Positions 18,963 to 31,092 of a stretch of 64,000 nt of DNA are shown here, piece by piece (the stretch's first letter is position 1; the number at the start of each line of letters is the position of its first letter). The stretch lies in the NCBI GenBank assembly GCA_902578115.1, contig CACHBR010000003.1, positions 1-64,000 of the forward strand, given 5' to 3'. A program made the position numbers and the translations under genes. The DNA comes from an uncultured Pelagibacteraceae bacterium (GTDB lineage Bacteria > Pseudomonadota > Alphaproteobacteria > Pelagibacterales > Pelagibacteraceae). The notes below the pieces were generated by a model. The model saw nothing but the letters and a program-made list of their open reading frames with translations, did no database searches and had not been told where the DNA came from.

Positions 18963-19721
18963 ATGGAATTAAATAGTTCTGAACTTAAAAAGTATTCTCG
19001 CCAATTAATCCTAAAAAATATTGGAATACCAGGTCAAAAAAAACTTTTTAATTCAAAAGTTTTAGTAGTAGGTGCTGGAGGATTAGGGTGTCCATTAATG
19101 CTTTATTTAGCTTACTCAGGTGTAGGTAATTTAGGTATTGTTGATAACGATAGGGTCGAAATCTCGAATTTAAGTAGACAAGTTCTTTTTACAAAAAAAG
19201 ATTTGGGAAAATTTAAAGTAATGGTCTCAAAAAATTTTATCAAGAGAATTAACAAAAAAATACTGGTGAAGACCTTTTTAAAAAAGATTAATAAAGAAAA
19301 TATTCACAATATTGCAAAAAATTATGATTTCATTTGCGATGGTACAGATAATTTCAAATCTAGACTATTAATAAATGATTATTGTATTAAATATAAAAAA
19401 GTTTTAATTTCATCAGCTATTAGCAAGTATGATGGTCATGTTTTTAATTTTGATTTTAGGAAAGATGGACCATGTTTAAGGTGTTTTATGCCAAGTTTAC
19501 CATCGATCAATCAAAATTGTGAAAGCGAGGGGATAATGTCAACTTTAGCAGGTATTGCAGGTTCATTGCAAGCCAATGAGGTTATTAAATCTATTTTGAA
19601 TATTGGAAAACCTTTAAAAAATGAAATTATGATATTTAATGCTCTTGATTTAAACTTTAGAAAAGTAAAATTAAAAAAAAATTCAGGTTGTAGAAATCAT
19701 TTACATGTCTTGGCTAAATAA
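18963..19721 (+). CDS. MoeB/ThiF/HesA-family adenylyltransferase
   Basis: E1-like enzyme that adenylates the C-terminal glycine of a small sulfur-carrier protein (MoaD or ThiS type) for molybdopterin or thiazole synthesis (252 aa). The nucleotide loop is VGAGGLGCPLMLYLA, followed by the acidic residue in IVDNDRVEISNLSRQ. The conserved Cys in NQNCESEGIM and the LQANEVIK helix are present. The zinc site is atypical: the first pair is CLRC, but the expected second C-x2-C is C-x2-H (GCRNH). MoeB versus ThiF cannot be decided from sequence alone. It overlaps the next gene by 17 bp. Confidence 0.85.
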   Translation: MELNSSELKKYSRQLILKNIGIPGQKKLFNSKVLVVGAGGLGCPLMLYLAYSGVGNLGIVDNDRVEISNLSRQVLFTKKDLGKFKVMVSKNFIKRINKKILVKTFLKKINKENIHNIAKNYDFICDGTDNFKSRLLINDYCIKYKKVLISSAISKYDGHVFNFDFRKDGPCLRCFMPSLPSINQNCESEGIMSTLAGIAGSLQANEVIKSILNIGKPLKNEIMIFNALDLNFRKVKLKKNSGCRNHLHVLAK

Positions 19722-20157
19722 AATAGTCTTAGCTTATATAATTGTATTCTTAAATTCTCTTTGTTTTGCTGAAGAGAGTTATTATCTCACGTTAAGAAAT
19801 GATAAGGTTAACCTAAGACAAGGTCCTTCTTTTGATTATCCAGTAAAGATAGTTTATGAAAAAAAATTTTTACCAATATTAGTTTTAGATAAATCAGATA
19901 ATTGGAGAAAAATTTTAGATCATGAAAATAACTCTGGATGGATACATTGGTCACAATTATCAAAAAAAAAGGCAGCATTTAATATTTTAGATAATTCAAT
20001 AATATTTCAACGCCCATCCATTTATTCAAAACCCCTTGCAATGCTTGAGATTGGAAGATTGTGTTTGGTAAAAAAATGTAAAAATAATTGGTGTAAAATT
20101 AGGACTGGTAATTTTTCTGGTTGGATTGAAAAACAAAATTTAAAAGGTAGACTTTAG
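19705..20157 (+). CDS. Exported bacterial SH3-domain protein
   Basis: 150 aa with an N-terminal signal peptide (hydrophobic core IVLAYIIVFLNSLCF, predicted cleavage after CFA). Two SH3b-like repeats follow. The first has the classic KVNLRQGPSFDYPVK with a Gly-Trp-Ile-His motif (SGWIHWSQL); the second has NWCKIRTGNFSGWIEKQNL. Such proteins act in the periplasm, probably binding peptidoglycan or protein ligands; the specific role is unknown. The start overlaps the end of the E1-like gene by 17 bp. Its stop interlocks with that of the DUF2061 gene on the other strand. Confidence 0.85.
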   Translation: MSWLNKIVLAYIIVFLNSLCFAEESYYLTLRNDKVNLRQGPSFDYPVKIVYEKKFLPILVLDKSDNWRKILDHENNSGWIHWSQLSKKKAAFNILDNSIIFQRPSIYSKPLAMLEIGRLCLVKKCKNNWCKIRTGNFSGWIEKQNLKGRL

Positions 20158-20408
20158 TTTCTCTTGTTTTTCACTACTTTTGAGGCCCAAAACTTATCTA
20201 AAAGAAAATACCATACTGAATTTGCAAGTGGCTCAACAATCGCATCTGTTAGTGCTATGTAGAAAGTTACATCTGCAACTAACATTAACACAGTGATTGC
20301 AATTGCAAAATGACCAATTGTGTAAACAATTGTTCTTAATATAGATCCTCTATTTGAAGAGTATACTTTTTTTGTGGCGTTAAATATTCCTGATGTTAAC
20401 TCGGTCAT
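20154..20408 (-). CDS. DUF2061-family small membrane protein
   Basis: 84 aa with the DUF2061 pattern: a basic RGSILRTIVYTIGHF lead-in, a first helix (AIAITVLMLVADV), then TFYIALTDAIVEPLANSVWYFL and the DKFWAS motif that corresponds to the HERVWN-type ending of the family. Function unknown. It begins 1 bp after the katG stop, so it is almost certainly co-transcribed with katG, which suggests a link to oxidative or iron stress. No signal peptide; both helices are likely in the inner membrane. Confidence 0.75.
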   Translation of the reverse strand: MTELTSGIFNATKKVYSSNRGSILRTIVYTIGHFAIAITVLMLVADVTFYIALTDAIVEPLANSVWYFLLDKFWASKVVKNKRN

Positions 20409-20409
20409 A

Positions 20410-22642
<2,233 letters not shown>

Positions 22643-22664
22643 TACAACAAGATTTTTTTTTTGA

Positions 22665-23087
22665 TTAATTATTGTTTTCTAATCTTATTACAACTTCAAC
22701 GTTTTTGATTTTCTTACCTTTTGGAGCATCTGGAAGTTTTTGAAAGGTAATTTTGTCGCTCTTAATATCAATTACTTTCCCATTGTCAAAAAAGTGATGA
22801 TGAGATTTAATATTAGTGTCATAATACGAAGTATTATTTTCCAAAGAGAATTCCTTTAGATACCCTGCACTTTTTAGTGCATGCACAGTGTTATAAAAAG
22901 TAGCAGTAGAAATTTTTTTTGACCTTTTTAAATTCATAGAATTTTTTAATTCTTCAACTGTGAAATGAAATGTTTTTTTTCTATTGAAGAGAAATTTGCT
23001 TATTTCTACTCTTTGATTTGTAGGTCTGAGACCTGAAGATCTGAGTTTGTCTATAAAAGTCTTGTTTTTGCTATTCATTTTATGCAT
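22665..23087 (-). CDS. irr: Irr-type Fur-family iron/haem response regulator
   Basis: 140-aa Fur-superfamily repressor. It matches Irr rather than Fur: GLRPTNQRVEISKFLF at the start of the winged helix, ISTATFYNTVHALKSAGYLKE recognition region, YDTN followed by SHHHFF (the His-rich haem/metal motif of Irr), and a VVIRLE ending. It lacks the C-x2-C zinc pairs of many Fur proteins. Irr senses haem-linked iron status and is degraded or inactivated when iron is sufficient. A second in-frame ATG at 23078 is an alternative start. Synteny supports the call: irr divergent from fabA-fabB-fabI is conserved in rhizobia. Confidence 0.9.
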   Translation of the reverse strand: MHKMNSKNKTFIDKLRSSGLRPTNQRVEISKFLFNRKKTFHFTVEELKNSMNLKRSKKISTATFYNTVHALKSAGYLKEFSLENNTSYYDTNIKSHHHFFDNGKVIDIKSDKITFQKLPDAPKGKKIKNVEVVIRLENNN

Positions 23088-23158
23088 TAACTTACTGTAT
23101 AATTTTTCAATTTTATATATGATATTGATAAAAACTCAAGCAATTGTTAACTTTCAAA

Positions 23159-23665
23159 ATGAAACAAAAAAACAATTACAACTACAACGAATTAATTGAT
23201 TGCGCAAATGGCGTTCTTTTTGGTGAAGGGAACGCACGTTTACCATCACCTCCAATGTTGATGTTTGACAGAATTACTCAAATTCAATCGGGTGAGGGAA
23301 AATTTAAAAAGGGTATTATAAAAGCTGAATTAGATATTAAAGATAATATGTGGTTCTTTGATTGTCATTTTAAGAGCGATCCTGTGATGCCTGGATGTCT
23401 TGGATTAGACGCAATGTGGCAATTAGTTGGATTTTACTTAGGATGGATAGGTGAACCAGGTAAAGGGCGTGCTTTAGGTGTAAATTCTGTTAGATTTACA
23501 GGAGAAGTTATAAAAAAAGTTAAAATGGCAACTTATGAAGTTAATATGAAAAAAGTTTTAAAAACAGAAGGTGGAACTGTTGGTTTTGCAGATGGTATTT
23601 TGAAAGCTGACGATACGCAGATATATACTGCAGAAAATTTAAAAGTTGGAGTTTATAAGCAATGA
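23159..23665 (+). CDS. fabA: 3-hydroxydecanoyl-ACP dehydratase/isomerase FabA
   Basis: Dehydrates beta-hydroxyacyl-ACP and isomerises trans-2- to cis-3-decenoyl-ACP, the branch point to unsaturated fatty acids (168 aa). The catalytic His is in FFDCHFKSDPVMPGCLGLDAMWQ, which also carries the conserved Asp; the N-terminal LPSPPMLMFDRI is the family signature. I chose the ATG at 23159 over an upstream TTG because it matches the family N-terminus. It overlaps fabB by 4 bp (ATGA). Confidence 0.97.
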   Translation: MKQKNNYNYNELIDCANGVLFGEGNARLPSPPMLMFDRITQIQSGEGKFKKGIIKAELDIKDNMWFFDCHFKSDPVMPGCLGLDAMWQLVGFYLGWIGEPGKGRALGVNSVRFTGEVIKKVKMATYEVNMKKVLKTEGGTVGFADGILKADDTQIYTAENLKVGVYKQ

Positions 23666-24873
23666 AAAGAGTCGTTGTAACAGGTATTGGAATTGTTTCT
23701 TGTTTAGGTAACAATCAAAAAGAGGTTTACGAATCTCTTATAAACAACAAATCAGGGATTTCTTTTGCTGAAGAATATAAGGAACATAATTTAAAAAGCC
23801 ATGTCCATGGAAAACCAAATATTAAACTTGCTGATTATGTTGATAGAAAAGCTTTGAGGTTTATGGGAAATGGATCGGCATATAACTATGTAGCGATGAA
23901 AGAGGCTATTAGTGACTCAGGTTTAGAGGACAAAGATGTAAGTAATGTTAATTCTGGTATGGTAATGGGATCAGGGGGTCCCTCTATAGAAAATGTAATT
24001 TTAGCTGCGGACAAAACAAGAGAAAAAAACCCAAAAAAAATGGGTCCATTTATTGTACCAAGAACAATGGCGAGCACTGCGTCTGCAACCCTGGCTGTTC
24101 CTTTTAAAATAAAAGGTGTTAACTATACAATTAGCTCTGCTTGCGCGACTAGTGGGCATTGTATCGGAAATGCAATGGAACTTATTCAGTTTGGAAAACA
24201 AAAAGTTATATTTGCTGGTGGTAGTGACGAAATACATTTTGCGATGACAGCAATGTTCGATGCGATGACTGCATTATCCTCTAAATATAATAACTCTCCG
24301 CAAAAAGCATCTAGACCTTATGACAAAACTAGAGATGGTTTTGTAATAGCTGGAGGAGCAGGAGTTTTAGTTTTAGAAGAACTAGAGCATGCAAAAGCAA
24401 GAGGGGCAAAAATCTATGCAGAACTCACTGGTTATGGAGCTACCTCTGATGGTTATGATATGGTTGCGCCATCAGGTGAAGGAGCAACTAGGTGTATGAA
24501 TTTAGCACTAAAGACAACACGTAATAAAGTTGATTATATAAATGCTCATGGAACCTCAACACCTGTGGGAGATATAACAGAGTTAAAAGCTATAAAAGGT
24601 GCTTTCAAAGATAACGTTCCAAAAATAAGTTCAACCAAATCTCTTTCTGGACACCCGCTGGGTGCAGCCTCAGTTCATGAAGCAATTTACTCATTAATAA
24701 TGATGAAAAATAATTTTATCGCTGCTTCAGCAAATGTAAATGAGATGGATGATGAAGCTAAGAGTTTTCCAATTGTTACAAAGGTTGAGAAAGATGTGAA
24801 ATTGAATTCCGTAATGTCGAATAGCTTTGGTTTTGGTGGTACCAACGCAACTTTGATTTTTGAAAAGGTTTAA
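23662..24873 (+). CDS. fabB: 3-oxoacyl-ACP synthase I (FabB)
   Basis: Condensing enzyme that elongates the cis-unsaturated acyl chain made by FabA (403 aa). The Cys-His-His triad is present: Cys in SSACATSGHC, His in NAHGTSTPVGD, His in SGHPLGAAS, with the C-terminal NSFGFGGTNATL motif. FabB rather than FabF is inferred from the adjacent fabA and typical length. ATGA overlap with fabA and 2 bp to fabI indicate a single operon. Confidence 0.96.
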   Translation: MKRVVVTGIGIVSCLGNNQKEVYESLINNKSGISFAEEYKEHNLKSHVHGKPNIKLADYVDRKALRFMGNGSAYNYVAMKEAISDSGLEDKDVSNVNSGMVMGSGGPSIENVILAADKTREKNPKKMGPFIVPRTMASTASATLAVPFKIKGVNYTISSACATSGHCIGNAMELIQFGKQKVIFAGGSDEIHFAMTAMFDAMTALSSKYNNSPQKASRPYDKTRDGFVIAGGAGVLVLEELEHAKARGAKIYAELTGYGATSDGYDMVAPSGEGATRCMNLALKTTRNKVDYINAHGTSTPVGDITELKAIKGAFKDNVPKISSTKSLSGHPLGAASVHEAIYSLIMMKNNFIAASANVNEMDDEAKSFPIVTKVEKDVKLNSVMSNSFGFGGTNATLIFEKV

Positions 24874-24875
24874 GA

Positions 24876-25661
24876 ATGGATCTAGTTAAAGGTAAAAAAG
24901 GTTTAATAATGGGTGTTGCTAATGAACGATCCATAGCTTGGGGTATAGCAAAAAAACTTTCAGAAAATGGAGCCGAGCTTGCTTTTACATATCTTGGAGA
25001 CGCATTAAAAAAAAGAGTTACGCCTCTAGCTGAGTCCGTTAACTCAAAATTCCTTTTAGATTGTAATGTAGAAAACAAAGATGATATTAAAAAAACATTT
25101 GAGGAAATAAAAAAAAAGTGGGGACAAATTGATTTCGTAGTTCATGCAATTGCATTTTCAGATAGAGCAGAACTATCAGGTCAGTATATTGACACCTCAA
25201 GAGAAAATTTTACAAAAAGTATGTTGGTATCATGTTTTTCATTCACTGAAGTAGCTAAAGAAGCATCTAAAATAATGAAAAATGGATCGAGTATGCTAAC
25301 TTTGACTTACGAATCAACTAAAGTAATACCGAATTACAATGTAATGGGGGTTTGTAAAGCTGCTTTAGAGTCTAGTGTAAAGTATATTTCTAGAGATTTA
25401 GGTACGAAAGGAATTAGAGTAAATGCAATTAGTGCTGGACCAATTAAAACTTTAGCAGCCTCAGCAATTGGTGATGCAAAATTTTTATACAAATGGAGTT
25501 CCGATCATTCATTTTTAAAAAGAAATGTTGATATTGATGATGTAGGAAAATCTGCACTTTATTTATTAAGTGATCTTGCCGCTGGTGTGACTGGCGAAAT
25601 ACATTACGTTGATGCAGGTTATAATAAAGCAGGAATGCCAGATCCCAAAAATATTACTTAA
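24876..25661 (+). CDS. fabI: Enoyl-ACP reductase (NADH) FabI
   Basis: Last reductive step of each fatty-acid elongation cycle (261 aa). It is a short-chain dehydrogenase of the FabI type: the nucleotide loop is GVANERSIAWGIAK, and the catalytic Tyr-x6-Lys is NYNVMGVCKAALE with the FabI-specific Met. SAGPIKTLAASAIGD is the substrate-loop region. Third gene of the irr-linked fab operon. Confidence 0.96.
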   Translation: MDLVKGKKGLIMGVANERSIAWGIAKKLSENGAELAFTYLGDALKKRVTPLAESVNSKFLLDCNVENKDDIKKTFEEIKKKWGQIDFVVHAIAFSDRAELSGQYIDTSRENFTKSMLVSCFSFTEVAKEASKIMKNGSSMLTLTYESTKVIPNYNVMGVCKAALESSVKYISRDLGTKGIRVNAISAGPIKTLAASAIGDAKFLYKWSSDHSFLKRNVDIDDVGKSALYLLSDLAAGVTGEIHYVDAGYNKAGMPDPKNIT

Positions 25662-25678
25662 TAAAATTATTTAGAAAA

Positions 25679-26197
25679 ATGTCTAAATTAAATAAAAAAA
25701 TTAAAGAAAAATTTGAAAACTTTTATGATTGGATTAAAGGAGCCGAGCTTGTTGAGCTTGAAACCTGTAATGCTAAAGAGGATCCAATCAGACCTGAGTT
25801 AGATGTAAAATTTAGAACAAGCTATGGTAGAAAAATATTTGGTGTAAAATATAAAAAAGAAATATGTGCAATAATGTGTTTTGGTTTCACAAACGAAATT
25901 CCAAAAACAATTGAGGAATTTGACTTAATGACTAAAGATGCTCATTTACAGAGTACATCTTGGCGAAACGATAATGTGGGGAAAATAGCAATTGCATACA
26001 CTGTTTGGTCAAAGAAAAAAGGTGGAGGAAAATTAATTGTTAAAGAAGCGTTTAAAAAAATAAAGAAATCAAATCATTTAAATAGATTGATTACTTTGTC
26101 TCCTCTTACAGAAATGGCACGAAATTTTCACCTACGTAATGGAGCACTAGAACTAAGCGTTAATGAAAAAACTCAAAACTTCGAATACAAAATCTAA
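25679..26197 (+). CDS. Putative GNAT-like acetyltransferase, uncharacterised
   Basis: 172 aa, no firm family. The middle ([24 protein letters not shown]) resembles the strand plus pyrophosphate-binding loop of GNAT acetyltransferases, and the following [21 protein letters not shown] fits the later GNAT helix with the typical NFHLRNGA motif. The N-terminal 60 residues are highly charged and without a signal peptide, so it is cytoplasmic. It follows fabI by 17 bp on the same strand and may be co-transcribed. Its stop interlocks with that of pnp. The GNAT assignment is tentative. Confidence 0.55.
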   Translation: MSKLNKKIKEKFENFYDWIKGAELVELETCNAKEDPIRPELDVKFRTSYGRKIFGVKYKKEICAIMCFGFTNEIPKTIEEFDLMTKDAHLQSTSWRNDNVGKIAIAYTVWSKKKGGGKLIVKEAFKKIKKSNHLNRLITLSPLTEMARNFHLRNGALELSVNEKTQNFEYKI

Positions 26198-28263
26198 GAA
26201 GCTTCTTTTATTGAAAGTTTAACTTTACCTCTGTCAAATCCAATTACTTTTACTGAAACCTCATCACCTTCTTTGACTACATCTGTAACTTTTTGAACTC
26301 TTTTAGCTGCAAGTTGAGAAATATGAACAAGACCGTCTTGTTTTCCCAGAAAATTTACAAAAGCTCCGAATTCCATAATTTTTACCACTTTACCTTTGTA
26401 TGTTTTTCCCATCTCTGGTTTTGCAACAAGATCGTTGATCATTTGTACTGCTATCTTTCTAGTTTCTTCATTGGCAGCAGCTACTGTAACCTCACCTGTA
26501 TCTTTAACGTCTACTTTTGCTCCAGATTTTTCAACAATTTCTCTTATGGTTGCGCCACCTTTACCAATAACAGTTGCGATATCTTTTTTATCAACTTTAA
26601 TAGTTTCCATTTTTGGTGTGTGTTTTCCAACTTCTTTTCTTGAAGACTTAATGGTTTTGTTCATTTCATTTAAAATATGAACTCTTCCATCTTTAGCTTG
26701 AGCAAGTGCTTTTTCCATAATTTCAAATGTAATACCTGTAATCTTTATATCCATCTGCAATGATGTGATTCCATCTTTTGTACCTGCAACTTTAAAATCC
26801 ATATCACCAAGATGATCTTCGTCACCTAAAATGTCTGAAAGAATTGAAAAGTCATCTTTTTCTTTTATTAAACCCATTGCTATTCCAGCAACTGGTTCGG
26901 CTATAGGAACTGCTGCATCCATTAATGCAAGTGAAGATCCACAAACTGTAGCCATTGAGGATGATCCATTAGACTCGGTAATTTCTGAAACAATTCGAAG
27001 TGTGTATGGAAAGTTTTCTTTTTTAGGAAGAGAGGAATTTAAGGCTCTCCATGCTAATTTTCCATGTCCAACTTCCCTTCTTCCTGTTCCAATTCTTCCT
27101 GTTTCACCAACTGAGAAAGGAGGAAAATTGTAATGGAGCATAAATCTTTGTCTCTTTAAACCTTCTAAACTTTCAATTCTTTGTTCGTCATCTGTGGTAC
27201 CTAAAGTTGTAGTCACTAAAGCTTGAGTTTCGCCTCTTGTAAATAATGCTGATCCATGTGTCCTCGGTAAAACTCCAACTTCACATTTAATAGGTCTTAC
27301 ATCAGACAATCCTCTACCATCGATTCTTTTTTTATTTTTTAAAATTCTTGTTCTAACAATATTTTTTTCAAGTTTTTTCAGTTGTAACATTATTTCATGT
27401 TCTAAAAGATCTTCATCTGCTTCGAACAAACTTTTACATTTCTCTCCAGCTTGACTAATTAAATCTGATCTAGTTTTTTTATCTTTTTCTGAAAAAGCTT
27501 TTTCTAAATCCTTGGTAAGCTCTTTTTCAATTTTTTTTGATACTTTGCTAAAATCTTTTTCTTCAATTTTCCACTTTTCTTTTGAACACTTTTTAGATAA
27601 TTTTTCTATACCTTTAATTACAGAGACAAATCCCTCGTGACCAAATTTGACTGCATCCAACATTTCTTTTTCAGTTAGTCCTGATGCTTCTGACTCTACC
27701 ATTAAAACAGCATCTTTAGTTCCTGCAACAACTAAATCTAATTTAGAATTTTCTAATTCTTTCTTTGTTGGATTAAGAACACATTTACCATCAATATATC
27801 CTACTCTTGATGCTCCTACTGGACCTTTAAATGGTAATCCAGATATTGATAGAGCTGCTGATGAGGCAATTATTGATAAAATATCTGCTTCATTTTCATT
27901 ATCATAAGATAGAACAGTTGGTAAAAGTTGAACTTCATTTCTAAAACTTTCCGGAAACAATGGTCTTATTGGTCTATCAATTAATCTTGAAATTAAAGTT
28001 TCAGCTTCTGTTGGCCTTGCTTCCCTTTTAAAATAACCTCCTGGTATTTTACCAGCCGCATAATATTTTTCCTGATAATTTACAGATAGTGGAAAATAAT
28101 CTGTCTCAGGATTAACTTTTTTTGCTCCTACAACTGTAGCAATAACTACTGTTTCCCCCATAGTAGCAATAACTGCGCCATCTGCTTGTCTAGCAACCTT
28201 GCCTGTTTCTAGAGTTATCTTTTTTCCACCGAAATCTATTTCTTCTTTAAATTGTTTAAACAT
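26194..28263 (-). CDS. pnp: Polyribonucleotide nucleotidyltransferase (PNPase)
   Basis: Phosphorolytic 3'-5' exoribonuclease and degradosome component (689 aa). Two RNase-PH domains are visible, with the N-terminal [14 protein letters not shown] motif and the second-domain [20 protein letters not shown] and [10 protein letters not shown] active-site segments. A KH domain ([17 protein letters not shown]) and S1 domain ([23 protein letters not shown]) end the protein. It starts directly after the rpsO stop; relatives usually have a spacer with RNase III processing signals there. Last gene of the 13-kb collinear block. Confidence 0.97.
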   Translation of the reverse strand: MFKQFKEEIDFGGKKITLETGKVARQADGAVIATMGETVVIATVVGAKKVNPETDYFPLSVNYQEKYYAAGKIPGGYFKREARPTEAETLISRLIDRPIRPLFPESFRNEVQLLPTVLSYDNENEADILSIIASSAALSISGLPFKGPVGASRVGYIDGKCVLNPTKKELENSKLDLVVAGTKDAVLMVESEASGLTEKEMLDAVKFGHEGFVSVIKGIEKLSKKCSKEKWKIEEKDFSKVSKKIEKELTKDLEKAFSEKDKKTRSDLISQAGEKCKSLFEADEDLLEHEIMLQLKKLEKNIVRTRILKNKKRIDGRGLSDVRPIKCEVGVLPRTHGSALFTRGETQALVTTTLGTTDDEQRIESLEGLKRQRFMLHYNFPPFSVGETGRIGTGRREVGHGKLAWRALNSSLPKKENFPYTLRIVSEITESNGSSSMATVCGSSLALMDAAVPIAEPVAGIAMGLIKEKDDFSILSDILGDEDHLGDMDFKVAGTKDGITSLQMDIKITGITFEIMEKALAQAKDGRVHILNEMNKTIKSSRKEVGKHTPKMETIKVDKKDIATVIGKGGATIREIVEKSGAKVDVKDTGEVTVAAANEETRKIAVQMINDLVAKPEMGKTYKGKVVKIMEFGAFVNFLGKQDGLVHISQLAAKRVQKVTDVVKEGDEVSVKVIGFDRGKVKLSIKEAS

Positions 28264-28521
28264 TTATTTTCTTAACTTCAATTTCTTTAATATATCGTTA
28301 TATTTATCTGGATCATTCTTGCTCAAATAACTTAAAAGTCTTTTTCTTTGATTAACAGATTTTGTAAGACCTCTAGCTGAATGTTTGTCTTTCTTAAAAT
28401 TTTTAAAATGCTCTGAAAGTTTATTAATTTTTTCACTTAAAAGACCTATCTGAACTGCTGTTGAACCAACATCCTTATCGTTTATGGCAAGTGATTTGAT
28501 TATTTCTTTTTTTGATTTCAT
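28264..28521 (-). CDS. rpsO: Small-subunit ribosomal protein uS15
   Basis: Primary 16S rRNA-binding protein of the 30S platform (85 aa, slightly shorter than the usual 88-89). Signatures: DVGSTAVQIGLLSEKINKL, HFKNFKKDKHSARGL, QRKRLLSYLSKNDPDKY. Its ATG directly abuts the rbfA stop and its stop abuts the pnp ATG, so there is no room for the classical separate rpsO promoter or terminator. truB, usual upstream neighbour, is missing from this position. Confidence 0.97.
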   Translation of the reverse strand: MKSKKEIIKSLAINDKDVGSTAVQIGLLSEKINKLSEHFKNFKKDKHSARGLTKSVNQRKRLLSYLSKNDPDKYNDILKKLKLRK

Positions 28522-28893
28522 TTACTCACTATTTTTTTTTATCAACTTTTCAATACGTTCAGCATAATCAAATGACTCATCTCCGACAAAGTGTAATTTT
28601 GGAAGAAATTTTATGTCTAATTTTTTTGACAGTGCTTTTCTAACAAGATGCGAAAACTCAGTCAAGGTATTTACAGTTTTTTTTGTCTCTTTTCCTCCTA
28701 AAGGAATGACGTATGCCCGTGCTGACTTCAAATCTGAACTCATTCTTACTTCTGTTACAGTTACAAGCTTTGTATTTAGTGATGGTATTTTAGCCTCATT
28801 TCTGAGAAAAATTTGGCCTAAATTTTGTTTAACTAATTCTCCGACTCGTAAATGTCTATGGTTCATACTAGAACCATTAAGTTTTCTAATCAT
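28522..28893 (-). CDS. rbfA: Ribosome-binding factor A
   Basis: Late 30S maturation factor acting near helix 1 of 16S rRNA and in cold adaptation (123 aa). KH-like fold; conserved stretches are LRVGELVKQNLGQIF at the start, VTVTEVRMSSDLKSARAYV and FLPKLHFVGDESFDYAERIEKLI. The start ATG shares one base with the infB stop (TAATG), giving translational coupling. Confidence 0.95.
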   Translation of the reverse strand: MIRKLNGSSMNHRHLRVGELVKQNLGQIFLRNEAKIPSLNTKLVTVTEVRMSSDLKSARAYVIPLGGKETKKTVNTLTEFSHLVRKALSKKLDIKFLPKLHFVGDESFDYAERIEKLIKKNSE

Positions 28894-31091
28894 TATTTTA
28901 GTTCTCTTTGTATTATATTAACTTTATATGCTTCAATTTTATCGTTCACTTTAAAATCACCATAATTTTTAAAAGATATTCCACATTCCAAACCATTTTT
29001 TACTTCTTTAACTGCGTTTTTTTCACGAAATATACTAGATATATTTCCATCATGAATCACAGCTCCATCACGTATTATTCTAGCTTTTGATGTGCTTGTA
29101 ATTTCTCCTTCAATTACTTTTGAACCAGCTACTTTGCCAGATTTAGAAAGTTTAAAAATTTGTAATACTTCTGCAGTACCTTGTATAATTTCTTTCTTCT
29201 CAGGTTCCAATAAGCCAGATAGTGATTTTTCGACAAACTCTATTGCCTCGTAGATAATGTTAAAAAACTCAATTCGTATTTTTTGTTGGTCAGCTGAGCG
29301 TTTTGCTTCTCGATTAGGCTTTATATTAAACCCAATTACTATCGCGTTTGAGGCTTTAGCTAAAGATACATCTGTCTCATTAATCATGCCAATATCTGAT
29401 AAAATTATTTTTGGTTTTACCTCTGAATGTTCAATTTTATTAATAGCATTTTTCAAAGCCTCGCTTGATCCTTGAACATCTGATTTTAAAACTATATTAA
29501 GCTCTTTTTTAGTACTTTGGTTTTCAAAAATATTTGTTTTATCTTGCGATGATAATATATTCTTATCTTTGGATCCTGTTTTTCTAAAAGAATTAATTTG
29601 TTTTGCCTCTTCTTCATTGTCAACAACTAAAAATTCATCACCCGCATTTGCTGACTCATTCATTCCCAAAATCTCAACTGGACATGATGGATTAGCTTCA
29701 TCAATTATTTTTCCATTAAAATCTATCATTGCTCTAATTTTTCCCCACGTATTACCACAAACAAAATAATTACCTTTTTTTAATTTACCTCCAGTAATTA
29801 ATATAGTTGATACTGGTCCTTTTCCTTTATCAATTTTTGCTTCTAAAACTATTGCTTTTGCATTTCCGTCCTGAGGAGCTTTTAAATCCAATATTTCTGA
29901 TTGTAAAATTATGGTCTCTTTAAGCTTGTCTAAATTTGTTTTATTTTTTGCAGAAACTTCAACAAATAATGTTTCTCCACCCAAACTTTCTGCCACTAAT
30001 TCATACCTCATTAGTTCATCTTTTATTTTTCCTACTTGAGAATTAGGTAGATCAGATTTATTTATAGCTACTATTATTGGAACATTAGCAGCTTTAGCAT
30101 GTTGAATTGCCTCAACTGTTTGAGGTTTAACTCCATCGTCTGCCGCAATTACTAAAATAACAATATCTGTTACTTTTGAGCCTCTTGCTCTCATTTCTGT
30201 AAATGCTGCGTGCCCAGGTGTATCTATAAAAGTAATTAATTTTTTTTCTTCATTATAAACTTGGTAAGCGCCTATATGCTGTGTGATGCCTCCATGCTCT
30301 CCCGAGACAACATTTGTACTTCTTAAAGCATCTAGCAAAGAGGTTTTTCCATGATCAACATGTCCCATTATTGTTACTATTGGAGGTCTTGGATGTAGAT
30401 TAGATTTATCTAAATTATCTTTTTTTTCAAAATTTTCATTTGGGGCTTGTTCCAAGACAGGAACATGACCGAATTCTTTGACAATATATTCAGCCGTATC
30501 TTTATCAATAGAATGGTTAATCGTAGCTTTTACCCCCATATTTAAAAGAAACTTGATAATATTTGAAGATTGTTCTGCCATTCTATTAGACAATTCTTGA
30601 ATTGTAATTTGTTTTGGTATTTTTACATCTCTTATAACTTTCTTAAATTCTTTTTTTATATCATCACCAGGTTTTAGATTTTTTTTCTCTTTTAATCTAG
30701 CTCTTTTTACAGATGCCAAACTTCGTTGTTTAATTTCAAATTCCTCGACATCCATTGCCCTAGATATAGTTAGTTTATGCTCCCTTCTTGTAGGAAAAGC
30801 TTTATCAAAATTCTTTTCTTTAGTTTTTTCATTTTTTTTCTGATCTGGCTGAATAAATCTTTTTGTAGCTTGTTGCTCAGCAAACTTTCTTGCAAAATTT
30901 TTTTTATTTGGATTTAATTTATGAGTACTTTGATTTATAAAATTACCACTTTTTGTTGTGTTTCTTGGAAACCTTTTCTTTTCAGGTATAAATACTTTTT
31001 TTTCACCCCTTCGAAAATTAGCCTCACCTAATTTTTTTTTATCGAACGACGTCGAAATAGTAAGTGTCTTTTTTTTTTTACTCTCTACCAT
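28893..31091 (-). CDS. infB: Translation initiation factor IF-2
   Basis: GTPase delivering initiator tRNA to the 30S subunit (732 aa). A lysine-rich N-terminal extension (~180 residues) precedes IF2-N, then the G domain with [12 protein letters not shown] (G1), DTPGHAAF (G3), NKSD (G4) and SAKN (G5), followed by the beta-barrel and C-terminal fMet-tRNA-binding domains. I chose ATG 31091 ([10 protein letters not shown]), 1 nt after the nusA stop; the longer start at 31109 lies inside nusA and adds no family-like sequence. The small ylxR gene that usually separates nusA and infB is absent. Confidence 0.95.
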   Translation of the reverse strand: MVESKKKKTLTISTSFDKKKLGEANFRRGEKKVFIPEKKRFPRNTTKSGNFINQSTHKLNPNKKNFARKFAEQQATKRFIQPDQKKNEKTKEKNFDKAFPTRREHKLTISRAMDVEEFEIKQRSLASVKRARLKEKKNLKPGDDIKKEFKKVIRDVKIPKQITIQELSNRMAEQSSNIIKFLLNMGVKATINHSIDKDTAEYIVKEFGHVPVLEQAPNENFEKKDNLDKSNLHPRPPIVTIMGHVDHGKTSLLDALRSTNVVSGEHGGITQHIGAYQVYNEEKKLITFIDTPGHAAFTEMRARGSKVTDIVILVIAADDGVKPQTVEAIQHAKAANVPIIVAINKSDLPNSQVGKIKDELMRYELVAESLGGETLFVEVSAKNKTNLDKLKETIILQSEILDLKAPQDGNAKAIVLEAKIDKGKGPVSTILITGGKLKKGNYFVCGNTWGKIRAMIDFNGKIIDEANPSCPVEILGMNESANAGDEFLVVDNEEEAKQINSFRKTGSKDKNILSSQDKTNIFENQSTKKELNIVLKSDVQGSSEALKNAINKIEHSEVKPKIILSDIGMINETDVSLAKASNAIVIGFNIKPNREAKRSADQQKIRIEFFNIIYEAIEFVEKSLSGLLEPEKKEIIQGTAEVLQIFKLSKSGKVAGSKVIEGEITSTSKARIIRDGAVIHDGNISSIFREKNAVKEVKNGLECGISFKNYGDFKVNDKIEAYKVNIIQRELK

Positions 31092-31092
31092 A

